Assembly (NCBI RefSeq): GCF_024166365.1
Contig: NC_064832.1
Location: 43,118,249-43,182,248, forward strand
DNA from: Elephas maximus indicus
Taxonomy: Eukaryota; Chordata; Mammalia; Proboscidea; Elephantidae
Length of the DNA: 64,000 nucleotides
Direction of reading: 5' to 3'
The notes under the pieces were generated by a model. The model did no database searches and was not told the origin of the DNA. It worked only from the letters and a program-made list of their open reading frames with translations. Numbering within the stretch: position 1 is the stretch's first letter; every line of letters begins with the position of its first letter. This document shows, in pieces, positions 11,759 through 23,965 of this stretch. The translations under genes were made by a program, and so were the position numbers.

Positions 11759-12533
11759 CATCATAACAGTTTTTTTTTTCTTTTCCTACAAATGCATATG
11801 CATAATTTAATACTTTAAATTTCTTATGGTTGTGTGGTAACCAAACAGAAACAAACCACTAGCCTGCTAACTAAAAAAACACAGTTATATTGCAATTCGA
11901 GTAGTTAAACTTTTACAGGTTTTGGACAATATGAAAGTAAAGTCAAATGAGGACAGAAAGTGAAAACATAGTTGTTTATGCAGTTAATAAACCCCCAGCA
12001 ATTCTTCTAGTCAGAATCAAAAATGACTAAGTGTTATCAGTGCTAAGAAAGTCTGCTGCTCAATCTAATTAAATGTTCAATAGCCAGGGAGGATTTGTGT
12101 TTGTTTGTTTTTTTTTTTTGTTCAAATGAAGAAAAGAACAGTTATCAGCATTTGCAATTTGAAAACTGTGTACTTCTTGTAAACTCTTTAGTTCTAAGTA
12201 AACTTTTTGACTTGGTACTTTGAAAACCCTGAAGGCAGTAGAAATGTGTGGAAGTCAATATGTTGCCTATTTTCCTAGAACAAGTTGGGGCAAGACCCCT
12301 ACAATTACATGATCTTTTGGAACAAGCATTATTTATATTTGCCAAATGCTTTTCTTCATATAACTGACAGCACTACAGCTAAGATGAACTTTTTTCCTTT
12401 GATGAGTGGAATCTAACGTATATCAGAAAAAAAAAAAATCCCTTTCCTTTGTTCTGTGTTCAAAAGTTAACTAAAATTGAAGTAAATTTATTTTTATATT
12501 TTCTGTTTCTTTCTATTATCTAAAAAGTATTTT
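11759..12533. other. AT-rich background
   Basis: Nothing recognised. Confidence 0.35.
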
Positions 12534-12534
12534 G

Positions 12535-12716
12535 TAACCTGTTGCCATCCAGTCTATTCCAATTCATAGTGACCCTACAGGACAGAGTAGAACTACCCCC
12601 CTAGGATTTCCAAGGTTGTAAATTACAGAAACAAACTGCCACATCTTTCTCCTGCAAATGGGCTGGTGGGTTCAAATGGCAGCTGAGCACTTAAACACTG
12701 CACCACCAGGGATCCT
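12535..12716 (-). mobile_element. Afrotherian SINE
   Basis: The reverse complement starts with the AGGATCCCTGGTGGTGCAGT head and ends with the ATGAATTGGAATAGACTGG tail; the middle segment is present. Near full length. Confidence 0.9.
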
Positions 12717-12886
12717 AAATATATCTCCAAAATTGCTTTACATAACAGAGCGCAGGTTATCAACTTAATCCTAAGGTTAACTCACCAAATTAGATAATCA
12801 GTTTGTTTTTTCAAGATCCTCACTATTTAACATTTGTTAGATAATATTTAAGCTTTCTTATTTTAAGGAATTATTAAAAGGATAAG

Positions 12887-13080
12887 GAGTCCTGATAGTA
12901 CAGTGGCTAAGTACTCAACTGCTAACTGATAATTCAAACCCACCAGCCACTCTAAGGGAGAAATATGCGGCAGTCTGCTTCTCTATGGATCATAGCCTCA
13001 GGAACCCTATGGGGCTGTTCTATTCTGTCCTATAGGGTTGCTATGAGTTGAAATCCACTCAACCACAACATTTTTTTTTA
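12887..13080 (+). mobile_element. Afrotherian SINE, long form
   Basis: Full length, from AGGAGTCCTGATAGTACAG through GGGAGAAATATGCGGCAG to CTATGAGTTGAAATCCACTC and a T-run. Confidence 0.9.
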
Positions 13081-13457
13081 ATTAAAAAGGTATAGATTTC
13101 ATAGCCATAGATAGGCAACAAGACCAAATTTTTTTTTACAGCATAATTTCTTTCATTTAAAAAAAAAATCATAATTGGAAATGTTCACTTGTATTCAGTT
13201 ATTCAAATGATAAGTTCAATAGAAATAATCATTTCAGCCTTTTAAGGTATTTATAAAGTGTCATATATGCATACCATACTATTCAAAAGGTACGGTTGTA
13301 CTGAACTAAGATAGAACCCTATGCTCCAGAGTTTAAATTTAGGAAACAAAAAAGGGACACTGGAGTCAGCCCTCTACTTATGAGCCCAACCCAGTACTTA
13401 TGAGCACTGCCCCAAAATACTTCTAAAAATACTTCTAGCTGTCTGTAATATGAAGGA

Positions 13458-13660
13458 AGGATTCATGACGGTGCAATGCTTAAGTGCTCAGCTGCTAACT
13501 GAAAAGTCATTGGTTTGAACCCACCAGCCACTGGGTGGGAGAAAGATGTGGCAGTCTTCTGTAAAGATTACAGCCTTGGAAGCACTACAGGGCAGCTGTG
13601 CACTGTGCTCTACGCTCACTATGAGTCAGAATTGACTGGACAGCAATGGATAATACAAAT
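13458..13660 (+). mobile_element. Afrotherian SINE, long form
   Basis: Head AAGGATTCATGACGGTGC, box B-like GGTTTGAACCC, middle GGGAGAAAGATGTGGCAG, tail CTATGAGTCAGAATTGAC. Confidence 0.9.
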
Positions 13661-15254
13661 GGTGGTTGTTTTCCCTCCTTGTCTTTCTGCCCCTACTTCT
13701 TTTTGTATAATAGGTTTTGTTTTTTTTTTAATATTTATTGTGTTTTAAGTGAAATTTTACCAGCCAAGCCAGTCTCTCATACAAAAACTTATACACACCT
13801 TCCTGTATACACCTAGTTGCTCTCCCTCTAATAACACAGCACACTCCTTCCCTCCACTGTCATTTTTTGTGTCCATTCGGCCAGCTTCTGACCCCCTCTG
13901 CTCTCTCATCTCTTCTCCAGACAGGCACATAGTCTCATGTGCCTACTTGATCCAAGGAGCTCACTCCTCACCACTCTCATTTTCTATCCCATAAAAAAAA
14001 CATAGTCCAGTCCAATCCCTGTCTGAGGAGTTGCTTTGGGAATGGATCCTGTCTTGGGATGACAGAAGGTGGGGGGACCATGACCTCTAGGGCCCTTCTA
14101 GTCTCAGTAGGACCATTAAATCTTGTCTTTTTACAAGAATTTGGTGTCTGCATCCCACCGCTTTCCTCCTCCCTCAGGGGTTCTCTGTTGTGTTCCCTGA
14201 CAGAGCAGTCATCGGTTGTAGCCAGGCACCACCTAGTTCTTCTGGTCTCAGGCTGATGTAGTCTCTGGTTTATGTCGTCCTTTCATCTCCTGGGCTCATA
14301 ATTACCTTGTATCTTTGGTGTTCTTCATTCTTCTTTGCTCCAGGTGGGTTAAAACCAATTCATGCATCTTAGATGGCTGCTTGCTAGCGTTTAAGACTCC
14401 AGATGCCACTCTCCAAAGTGGGATGCAGAATGTTTTCTTACCAGATTTTATTATGCCAGTTGACTTAGATGTCCCCTGAAACCATGGTCCCGAAATCCCT
14501 GCCTCTTCTACGCTAGCCTTCAAAGGGTTCAGTTTATTCAGGAAACTCCTTTGCTTCTGGTTTAGTCTAGTTGTGCTAACCTCAACGGTATAGTGTGCTG
14601 TCTTTCCCTTCACCTAAAATAGTTCTTATCTACTATCTAATTAGTGAAAAAACCTCTCCCTCCCTCTCACCCCACTCTCGTAACCATCAAAGAATATTTT
14701 CTTCTCTGTTTAAACTATTTTTCGAGTTCTTATAACAGTGGTCTCATACAATATTTGCCCTTTTGCAACTGACTAATTTCACTCAGCATAATGCCTTCCA
14801 GATTCCTCCATGTTATGAAATGTTTCACGGATTCATCATTGTTTTTTATTGATGCATAGTATTCCATTGTGTGAGTACAACATAATTTATCCATTGATCC
14901 ATTGATGGGCATCTTGGTTGCTTCCATCTTTTTGCTATTGTAAACAATGCTGCAATGAACATGGGTGTGCATATATCTATTTGTGTAAAGGCTCTTACTC
15001 CTCTAGGATACATTCCAAGAAGTGAGATTGCCAGATCTAATGGTACTTCTATTTCTAGCTTTTTAAGGAAGCACCAAGCAATTTCCAAAGTGGTTGTACC
15101 ATTTTACATTCCCACTAGCAATGTATAAGTGTTCCAGTCTCTCCACAACCTATCCAATATTGATTATTTTGTGTTTTTTGGAATAATGCCAGCTTTGTTG
15201 GGGTGAGATGGAATCTCATTGTAGTTTTGATTTGCATTTCTCTAATGGCTAATG

Positions 15255-15362
15255 GTGCTCACTTCAGCATCACATATATTAAAATTGGAACAATACAGAG
15301 AAGATTAGCATGGTCCCTGCCCAAGGATGACATGCAAATTCGTGAAGCATTCCATATTTTTT
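15255..15362 (+). pseudogene. U6 snRNA retrocopy, full length, joined to a SINE
   Basis: Matches U6 snRNA from GTGCTCACTTCAGCATCAC through GATTAGCATGGTCCCTGC and CAAATTCGTGAAGC to CCATATTTTTT. About nine substitutions are visible, mostly CpG-type. It lies inside the old L1, and its terminal T-run is joined without spacer to the 5' end of a SINE. One 11-base duplication (AATGGCTAATG at 15244-15254, AATGGCTACTG at 15531-15541) brackets both, which indicates one chimeric insertion. Not an expressed U6 gene: no snRNA promoter elements can sit in L1 coding sequence here except by chance. Confidence 0.92.
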
Positions 15363-15530
15363 GGAAACCCTGGTAGCATAGTGGTTAAGTGCTACAGTTG
15401 CAAACCAAAGGGTCAGCAGTTCGAATTTGCCAGGAGCTCCTTTGAAACTCTATGGGGGCAGTTCCTACTCTTTCCTACAGGGTTGCTATGAGTTGGAATC
15501 CACTTGATGGCACTCTTTTTTTTTTTTTTT
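15363..15530 (+). mobile_element. Afrotherian SINE, 3' part of the U6-SINE chimera
   Basis: Short-form SINE starting exactly at its own 5' end (GGAAACCCTGGTAGCATAG) directly after U6, through CTATGGGGGCAGTTCC and CTATGAGTTGGAATCC, ending in a T-run at 15516-15530 next to the right-hand target-site duplication. Confidence 0.92.
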
Positions 15531-18500
15531 AATGGCTACTGATCATAACCTTTTCCTCATGTATCATCTGTTAGCTACCCGAATGTCCTCTTTAGTGAAG
15601 TGCCTGTTCATATCATTTGCCCAATTTGGGGGGGTTATTTGTTTTTTTGCAGTTGAGTTTTTGCAATATTATGTAGGTTTTAGAGATCAGATGCTGATTG
15701 AAAATGTCATAGCTAAAAACTTTTTCCCAGTCTGTAGGTAAACGTTTTACTCTTTTGGTGAATTCTTTGGATGAGCACAGGTGTTTGATTTTTAGGAGCT
15801 CCCAGTTATCTAGCTTCTCTTCTGCATTGTCAGTAATGTTTTTTTTTGTACTGTTTATGCCATGTGTTAGGGCTCCTGGCATTGTCCCTATTTTTTCTTC
15901 CATGATCTTTATCATTTTAGATTTTATATTTATGTCTTTGATCCATTTGAGTTCATTTTTGTGGATGGTGTGAGATATGGGTCTTGTTTCATTTTTTTGC
16001 AGATGGATATCCAGTTATATCAGCACCATTTGTTAAACAGACTGTCTTTTCCCCATTTAACTGACTTTGGGTCTTTGTCAAATATCAGCTGCTCATATGT
16101 GGATAGATTTATATCTGTATTCTCAATTCTGTTCCATTGGCCTATGTATCTGTTGTTGTACAAGTACCAGGCTGTTTTGACTACTGTGGCAGTATAATAG
16201 TTCCTAAAATCAGGTAGAGTGAGGCCTCTCACTTTGATCTTCATTTTCAGTAATACTTTACTTAACTGGGACCTTGTTCTGTTCCGTATGAAATTGGTGA
16301 TTTTTTGCTCCATCCCATTAAAAAATATTATTAAAATTTTGATCTGAATTGCATTGTATCTATAGGCTGCTTTTGGTAGGATATACATTTTTATGATGTT
16401 AAGTCTTGCTATCCATGAGCAAGGTATGTTTTTCCACTTAAGTAGGTCTCTTTTGGTTTCTTGCAGTAGTGTCTTGTAGTTTTCTTTGTATAGGTCTTTT
16501 ACATTTCTGGTAAGATTTATTCCTAAATATTTTATCTTCTTAGCGGCTACTGTAAATGGTGTTGATTTGGTGATTTCCTCTTCAATATTCTTTTTGTTGT
16601 TGTAGAGGAGCCCAACTGATTTTTGTATGTTTATCTTATTTCCTGATGCTCTGCTGAACTCTTCTGTTAGTTTCCTTGAGGACTCTAGGGTTTTCTGTGT
16701 ATAAGATCATGCCATTTGCACATAGAGATATGTTGACTGCTTCCTTAACAATCTGGATGCACTTTATTTTTTTAATCTAGCCTAATTGCTCTGGCTAGGA
16801 CCTCCACCGCGACGTTAAATAAGAGTGGTGATAAACAGCATCCTTGTCTGGGTCCTGATCTCAAGGGGAATGCTTTTAACTCTCTCCATTTAGGATGATG
16901 TTGGCTATTGGCTTTGTGTAAATGCCCTTTACTATGTTGAGGAATTTTCCTTCTATTCCTATTTTGCTGAGAGTTTTTATCATGAATAGGTGTTGAACTT
17001 TTTCAAACGCCTTTTCTGCATCAATTGATAAGATCATATGGTTCTTGTCTTTCATTTTATTCATATGATGGATTACATTAATTGTTTTTCTAATGTTGAA
17101 CCATTCCTGCATACCTGGTATGAATCCCACTTGATAATGGTGAATTTTTTTTTTTTTGATATGTTGTTGAATTCTATTGGCTAGAATTTTGTTGAGGATT
17201 TTTGCATCTAAGTTCATGAGGGATATAGGTCTGTAATTTTCTTTTTTTGTGGTGTCTTTACCTGGCTTTGGTGCCAGGGATATGCTTCAGCGAATGAGGG
17301 ACATGCTTCATAGAATGAGTTTGGAAGTATTCCATCCTTGTCTATGCTCTGAAATACCTTTAGTAGTAGTGGTGTTGACTCTTCTCTGAAAGTTTGTCCC
17401 GGCCAGGGCTTTTTTTGTTTGGAGTTTTTAATTACCTTTTCAATCTCTTTTGTTATTGGTTTATTTAGGTGTACTACCTCTATTTGTTTTAGTTTAGGTA
17501 GGTAGTCCGTTTCTAGGAATTCATCCATTTCTTCTAGGCATTCAGATTTGTTAAGTGTACAATTTTTCATAGTAATCTGGTGTGATGCTTTTAATTTCAG
17601 TTGAGTCTATTGTAATATTGCCCATCTCATTTCTTCTTTGGGTTATTTGCTTCCTTTCCTGTTTTTCTTTTCTTAGTCTGGCCAATGGTTTATCAATAAT
17701 GTTAATTTTTCAGAGAACCAGCTTTTGGTCTTGTTAATTGTTTCTATTGTTTTTCTGTTCTCTATTTCATTTACTTCTGATTTAATTTTTATTATTTTCT
17801 TTCTTCTGGTGCCTGAGGGTTTCTTTTGTTGCTCTCTTTCTGTTTGTTCAGGTTGTAGGGACAATTCTTTGATTTTGGCCCTTTTATTCTTTTTGTGTGT
17901 TTGCAGGTATTGATATAAATTAACCTCTGAGCACTGCTTTTGCTGTGTCCCAAAAATTCTTATAGGAAGTGTTTTCATTCTCATTGGATTCTATGAATTT
18001 CTTTATTCCATCCTTGATGTCTTCTGTAACCTAGTCGTTTTTGAGCAGGATATTGTTCAGTTTGCAAGGGTTTGATTTCTTTTCCCTGCTTTTCTGTTAT
18101 TGATTTCTAATTTTATGGCCTTATGGTCAGAGAAGATGCTTTGTAATATTTCAATGTTTTGGATTCTGCTAAGGCTTGCTTTATGACCTAATATGTGGTC
18201 TATTCTAGAGAATGTTCCATTTCCACTGGTAAAGGAAGTATACTTGGTTGCATTTGGGTGGAGTGTTCTGTATGTCTATGAGGTCAAGTTGGTTGATTGT
18301 GGGTTTTAGATCTTCCGTGTCTTTATTGAGCTTCTTTCTGAATGTTCTGTCCTTCACTGAAAGTGGTGTGTTGAAGTCTCTTACCATAATTGTCGTGCTG
18401 TGTATCTCACTTTTCAGTGCTGTTAGGGTTGATACCTGGTATTATTGATTTTCTCGACAGAGAGCTAGCTTCACTATTTCTTGTAGTTTTGGTTTGGTTT

Positions 18501-20729
18501 TTACAAGTTCCCTAAACTTCTGTTTATCTGGAAAAGTCCTAATGTCACCTTCATGTTTGAGAGATAGTTTTGCTGGATATATGGTTCTTGGTTGGCAATT
18601 TTTTTCCTTCAATGCTTTATATAAGTCAACCCACTGCCTTCTGGCCTGCATGATTTCTGCTGAGTAGCCCAAGCTTATTCTTATGGACTCTCCTTTGTAG
18701 GTGACTTTTCCTTTTTTTTTTTTTTTTTTCCTTTATCCCTAAAAAAATTATCCCTAGCTGCTCTTAAATTTCTCTCTTTATCTTTGGTTTTGTCAAGTTT
18801 TAGCATAATATGTCTTGGTGACTTTCTTTTAACATCTATCTTATGTGAGGTTCGATGAACACCTTGGGTAGATATCTTCTCATCCTTCAGGATATCAGGG
18901 AAGTTTTCTGCCAACAAATCTTCAATGATTCTCTCTGTATTTTCTGTTATCCCTCCCCTTTCTGGTACTCCAGAAACTTGTAGGTTATTTCTCTTGATAG
19001 AGTCCCATATGATTCGTAGGGTTTGTTCATTTTTTTAAATTCTTGTATCTGCTTTTTCTTCAGGTATATTGGTAGCAAGTGCTTTATCTTCAAATTCTGC
19101 CTTCTACTTGCTCAATTCTGCTCCTCTGACTTTCTATTGAGTTGTCTACTTCTGTAATTTTATTGTTAATCTTCTGAATTTCTGATTTCTGTCTCTCTGT
19201 GGATTCTTACAACTTATTAATTTTTTCATTGTGTTCTTGAATAACCTTTTTAATTTCTTCAACTGCTTTATCTGTGTGTTCCTTGGCTTGTTCTGCATAT
19301 TGCCTGATCCCCTTCCTGATGTCTTGAAGAGTTCTGTATGTTAATCTTTTGTGTTCTGCATCCAGTAATTCCATAAAGGCACCTTCACCTAGAAGATCCC
19401 TTGATTCCCTGTTTTGAGAGCTTGTTAAAGCGATCATGGTCCACTTCTGTATGTGATTTAATATTGACTGTTGTCCCTGAGCCATCTATAAGTTATTGTA
19501 TTAGTTTATGTTTGCTTACTGTGTTGTAGCTTCTTGCTTTGTTTTGTTTTGATATGTCCAAATGGGTTGCTTGAGTGAGCTAGCTTGATTATTTTCACTT
19601 TTGAAGCTCTAACATCCTGTTAGAGATGGCTGGAGCTGTTAACAGGTATATGAGCCTAGGAGTCCATTCACTTTTCTTGTATGGATTCAGGTCAGGTGTC
19701 AAGGTAGTTGGTCATCAAGTATGTGGTAGGTACTGGTATCTGGTATCTCGTTGCAACAGGGGGTCACTCTTTGAAAAAGGCAGAGGTCTGACAACCATCC
19801 CCTGAGTGTGAGGAAAGTGCGTTCCTCTTCCCTAAAGCACATAGTTGGGTGGGTTCTGCAGACAGACCTTGGGCACTCAATGCTTTTGGTTGTAAGGTCT
19901 GCGAGGTACCAGTTATCCTTGGACCACAGTCACAGGTGGTTGGGTAACCTGAGTGGAGCCACCAGTCCTTAGGCCCCGAAGTGGGTAGATAAGGACCCTG
20001 TTTAATAGGCAAAGTGGTGTCAAATATCAGACATTATGTCTTTACCACACAGCTAAAACAGTTGCAGTCTCCCAACAAGGGTCTATTCTCCTGAAATAGG
20101 CCTGCACAGGTCCATACAGTAGGGAAAGGTATTCAATGTCCATGGACTGTTTATGCCTGGACAGGAGCCACTTCTGTCCTGAGCTCCCCAGATTAGTGGA
20201 GCTGGCAGATTATCTTTTCCCCAATTGTGAATTTATTCCTTCTCCAAGGCCAGGAGAATGTCTCAGGTCGTGCAACAGGACCTATCTTAGGCCCAGGGAA
20301 ATCAACAGCCACTGAAGCTGGGGTATGGTAAAATATATGCAAGTACTTAATTTTTGCCAAGAGCACTGTTCTTCTCTGGTTCCAGAGGTGCGAGTAGGCT
20401 GTGCAGCTGGAAGTTTCTCCCTGAGGAAACTGCGGCCGAACACTTCCACCACCCTGTCCCAGCTATTCCAGGGAATGGTGCCTGAGGATTCCCAGCGATT
20501 CAGGTCCAGCAACACCTCTCCACTTCTGAACCGTCTCTCCCTCCTTCTGCTGCTCAGTCTGTTTTCTAACTTTGCCTTTGATGTTCAGGGCTTCTAGCTT
20601 GTCATAAATGTAATGTTTTCACTTGTTTTTCAGGTCTTTGTTGTAAGAGGGCTCAGCTGAGGCATCTGACTACTCCGCCATCTTGGCCCTGCCCCCAAAA
20701 GATATTTTTTATGATAATAAACAACAAAA

Positions 20730-20846
20730 AAAAACAAACCAATTTCCATTGAATCAATTCTGACTAATGGCAACCACATTTGTGTCAGAGTAGAACTGTG
20801 ATCCAAAAGATTTTCATTGGCTGATTTTTTGAAAGTAGATCACCAG
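20730..20846 (-). mobile_element. Second SINE type (RTE-tail class), left part
   Basis: Plus strand CAATTTCCATTGAATC to GATTTTTTGAAAGTAGATCACCAG; it resumes after the nested SINE at 21012-21085 (TTGGACTTAAGCCTCCAA and GTACCACCACGACC). The head carries GGGTGG-type sequence in reverse. It differs from the main family by the GAAAGTAGATC segment. Confidence 0.65.
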
Positions 20847-21000
20847 TCGTAGCAATTAAGAGCTACTCTGTTAAGCAAAAGGTCAGCAGTTCAGATCCAC
20901 CAGGCACTCCTTAGAAACTCTATGGGGAAGTTCTATTCTATCCTATAGGGTCACTATGAGTCAGAATAGACTCCAAGGCAATGGGTTTGATTTTTTGTTT
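20847..21000 (+). mobile_element. Nested SINE with 11-bp target duplication
   Basis: A short-form SINE inserted in another SINE. TAGATCACCAG occurs exactly at 20836-20846 and again at 21001-21011. The 5' end is slightly trimmed (TCGTAGCAATTAAGAGC). Confidence 0.85.
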
Positions 21001-21089
21001 TAGATCACCAGGTTGGACTTAAGCCTCCAAACTTTTCATTAGCTGCTGGTCACATTAACCATTTGTACCACCACGACCTCCAGTAAGTA

Positions 21090-21490
21090 GGGTAGATCCT
21101 CAGTAAGCCGTGCTATTTAAGAGAAGTTACAAAGGTATAAATAATGTTACTAAGGCCCTGGTTTAATTTAACACATTCCTTTGCAGTACCTATTGACCCC
21201 TACAAAGAGAGAAAAACACCTGTTTCCTAGGCAATATCTTTGCAAAAATTCAACTCTGAAAGTTAATCACAATTTTTTTTTCTCACCATTTCATGGATGA
21301 AGTATCTTTTGTTGTCCCAAAGGCTGATGCCAGTGGCATATTTGCAAAATCTCTCATTCCTGCTGATGAATTTTATGTTATCCACATTCTAATATGCTGT
21401 CAGTGTTCACATTGACTTATTTTTAGTAATGTGGACTTCAAATCCCAAGACTTTGGAAAGCTATCAGATACCTAGTTGAGCTGCCAACTC
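21090..21490. other. Background DNA
   Basis: No gene or clear element. Confidence 0.3.
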
Positions 21491-21494
21491 TATC

Positions 21495-21665
21495 AAATAC
21501 TAATTGAGGCTCTGAGCAAATTATTGAATATCTTTGGTTTCAAAGTTCTCATCTATTAAAAAAGGGAAATAATACCTACTTTATATAAATATATAACATG
21601 GACTAATTGAAATAATATAGGTAAAACTCTTAACATAGATCCTATCACATAATATGCACTAAAAA
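21495..21665 (-). mobile_element. MIR-like SINE
   Basis: Plus strand GCTCTGAGCAAATTATTGAA, TTCTCATCTATTAAAAAAGG and ATAATACCTACTTTATATAA match the inverted MIR body. Confidence 0.6.
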
Positions 21666-21669
21666 AATT

Positions 21670-22495
21670 TGGAGGCACCATATTTTTACACAAATAATGT
21701 GCACCTTCTACATTTGTTTGCCAACCATGCCATTTCCCCTTGAGGTATTTCCATAAGTGCACTATGCTAATTTTTTACAGTCATATGTACAAAAAAAAAT
21801 TGGCATAGCAGTACATACAAAAATACCTCGCAGAGGAGGGCAAGGTTGGTAAACACACATAGAAGTCATGTGTTATTTATGTAAAAATGCGGTAGTCTAG
21901 ATATTACATAAAAATAAATTATTCATATCCTAGCATAAAACACATACTTGACAAAAGGTTAGAGCTAGTTGAGACATATAACACCATTTTGCTACATTTT
22001 CTGTATAGCTCAAATAAAAACATATTTTATTCTAATGACATGGAGGCTATACAATACATGCAATTTTAAGACTTCTTGTTCAATTATTTAAATTTCATTA
22101 ATTATTATACTTTTGTGTTATACTAAACCCAACCCAGTGCCATCGATGACAATAACTTTTATTCTGAACTTACATAATGCTTTAAAAAAAAAAAATACTT
22201 ACATAATACTTTACTGTCTCTAAAATCATTAGGTAGACCATTCGCTGATTTTGATTACAAATGTATCAATGATTCCCCCCACCTTGTGGGATGTAGACTG
22301 TGCATCTCATTTTATCTCATCCCTATTCAAAGCTTTGACTTAACTAGCAGTCTCAGGTTGGTAGGTCAACTGGACACTGAACAGGAAGGGCTCGAGTAAA
22401 CTATAGCCCACGTTTTATAGACTCAACTTCAAATCACTCCTGTTGCTATTAGGGCCAGAATAGCATCCAGCATCCTGATAACTAGGAGTGAAATT
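21670..22495. other. Background DNA
   Basis: Nothing recognised beyond a ~30-base SINE tail scrap at 22121-22150. Confidence 0.3.
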
Positions 22496-22499
22496 ATTA

Positions 22500-22696
22500 G
22501 GTGCTTTTGAGTATATTTCTACCCATAGAGACCACATGTGACAGAGCAGCACTGCCCCATAGGGTCTTCTACACTTTAATCTTTACAGGAATAGATCAGC
22601 AGGTCATTCTTCTGCAGAGGTGCTTGGATGGGTTTGAACCAAAAACCTCTTGGTAAGCAGCTGAGTGCTTAGCTGTTGTGCCACCAAGGTTCCTTA
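22500..22696 (-). mobile_element. Afrotherian SINE
   Basis: The reverse complement runs from GGAACCTTGGTGGCACAAC to the CTATGGGTAGAAATATAC end. The core is present (CTATGGGGCAGTGCTGC). Confidence 0.8.
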
Positions 22697-22699
22697 ATG

Positions 22700-23355
22700 T
22701 GTAATTGAGAATGGAGAAATTGAGCACAAACCCCTTTTAAGAAGTTTGGTGGTGAAGGAAAAAGCAGATTCCAAGGTTTTTTTTTTCATATCCTATTTTT
22801 TATTTCCTAGTAAAGTTTCAATAATCCATATTTTCCTCTAATCAACAGAAACTCAAAATATCCTTAAATGGCATTGAAATAATAAATACGTTTTAATTTA
22901 AAAAAAAAAAAAGGATTTGCAGTTTCATACTAATACTGCATACCACCTCCTTTCTTGTACTTCAATATTTCAAAAATCAATGAATTGGTTTCAGAAATTA
23001 TTTATGATTGAGGAAGGGAAAGCTAGTAGGATATTTAGTTACCAGAAAAAAAACCTTTGTTTACAAATAATGTTTCTGCTATAAATAGTGTAATTAGAAA
23101 TACTTCTAAAGAAACTTTTAAGAAAGATTTTATAAGAAAAATATAACAACGAAAATTACAGCTTAAGAAATATTTTAAATGTTTTGAAAAAAATATTATT
23201 ATTATCAAATTTACAGGATTATTCAAGTTACTTCTAGCATATTCAAAAAATAAATAAATTAAAAGACCAACTTGGTTTCTTTCACAGGCAAAAAAAAAAA
23301 AAAATGTAATTGCATTTTCTGACCCATACCAGGAATGAAATTTCTTAAGGTGGAC
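22700..23355. other. AT-rich background
   Basis: Poly-A and T-rich; nothing recognised. Confidence 0.35.
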
Positions 23356-23357
23356 TA

Positions 23358-23748
23358 TCTTGGTTTGTTAGTGCTATCATAACAGAAATATCACAAGTGG
23401 ATGACTTTAAAGAACAGAAATTTATTTTCTTACACTTCTGGGGGCTAAAAGTTCAAATCAGGGTCTTTGCCATGTCGATTCTTTCTATGGGCCTCTCTCC
23501 CAATTTCTGGAGTCTGCCAGTGATCCTTGATCTTCCTTGGAGTTCCTTGATATCTGTCTTCCCCCTATATCTTTTCTGCTTTTTTAAAACTTAGAAGTGA
23601 TTATTTCTACTTTCCACCGTAGTCTTATATGGATTCATTAACATAATGAAAGAAAAGCTTTATTTCCAAACAGGATCACATCCACAGGTAAGGGGCCATG
23701 ACTTCAATACGTATTTTAGGGGAACACAATTAAGTCCATAACATGGAC
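23358..23748 (-). repeat. Solo LTR, ERVL-MaLR type
   Basis: The minus strand begins TGTTATGGACTTAATTGTG, contains AAATAAAGCTTTTCTTTC, and ends near GATAGCACTAACAAACC with TCATCCACTTGTGATATTTC before it. A typical MaLR LTR of ~390 bp. Confidence 0.8.
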
Positions 23749-23774
23749 AGATTAGGCTGAATGTATTCCTATTT

Positions 23775-23965
23775 CTTATTATGTACTAGGCATAGTGCTA
23801 GTGGCTTTCACAGGTGCAGTCTTTTTAAAGGTCCATAACAACCCAAAGACACAGACATTATTTTTATTTTCCATGTAAGGAAATCCTGTTTAAGTAATTT
23901 GAGCTGGGTTATAGCCATATGTGGCAGAACTAGTATTTGATAAACAGGAATGATTGGTCTCCTGT
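23775..23965 (+). mobile_element. MIR SINE
   Basis: Phrases TATGTACTAGGCATAGTGCT, CATAACAACCC and GGAAATCCTGTTTAAGTAAT fit the MIR body. Confidence 0.7.

Larger units (their letters stand above)
13724..20696 (-). pseudogene. Old near full-length L1 LINE, frame-broken
   Basis: Runs on the minus strand from a 5' end (plus-strand CCGCCATCTTGGCCCTGCC at 20678-20696) to a poly-T at 13719-13728. ORF1 pieces lie at 19207-19485 (N-terminus and coiled coil), 18681-18917 (RRM) and 18442-18672 (C-terminal domain). ORF2 pieces spread from 18387 down to about 14730. Frameshifts and stops separate them. Compared with the intact L1 at 28572-35898, about 830 bp spanning the ORF1/ORF2 junction is missing: the ORF1 stop (18442) sits about 64 bp from the endonuclease DFN motif (18378), against 891 bp in the intact copy. 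The endonuclease N-terminus is therefore lost. A U6-SINE composite interrupts it at 15244-15541. It cannot encode active protein. Confidence 0.93.

Noticed and set aside
15255..15362. Functional U6 gene
   Set aside because: About nine changes from U6, sits in an L1 body, is joined to a SINE and bracketed by a target duplication: a retrocopy.
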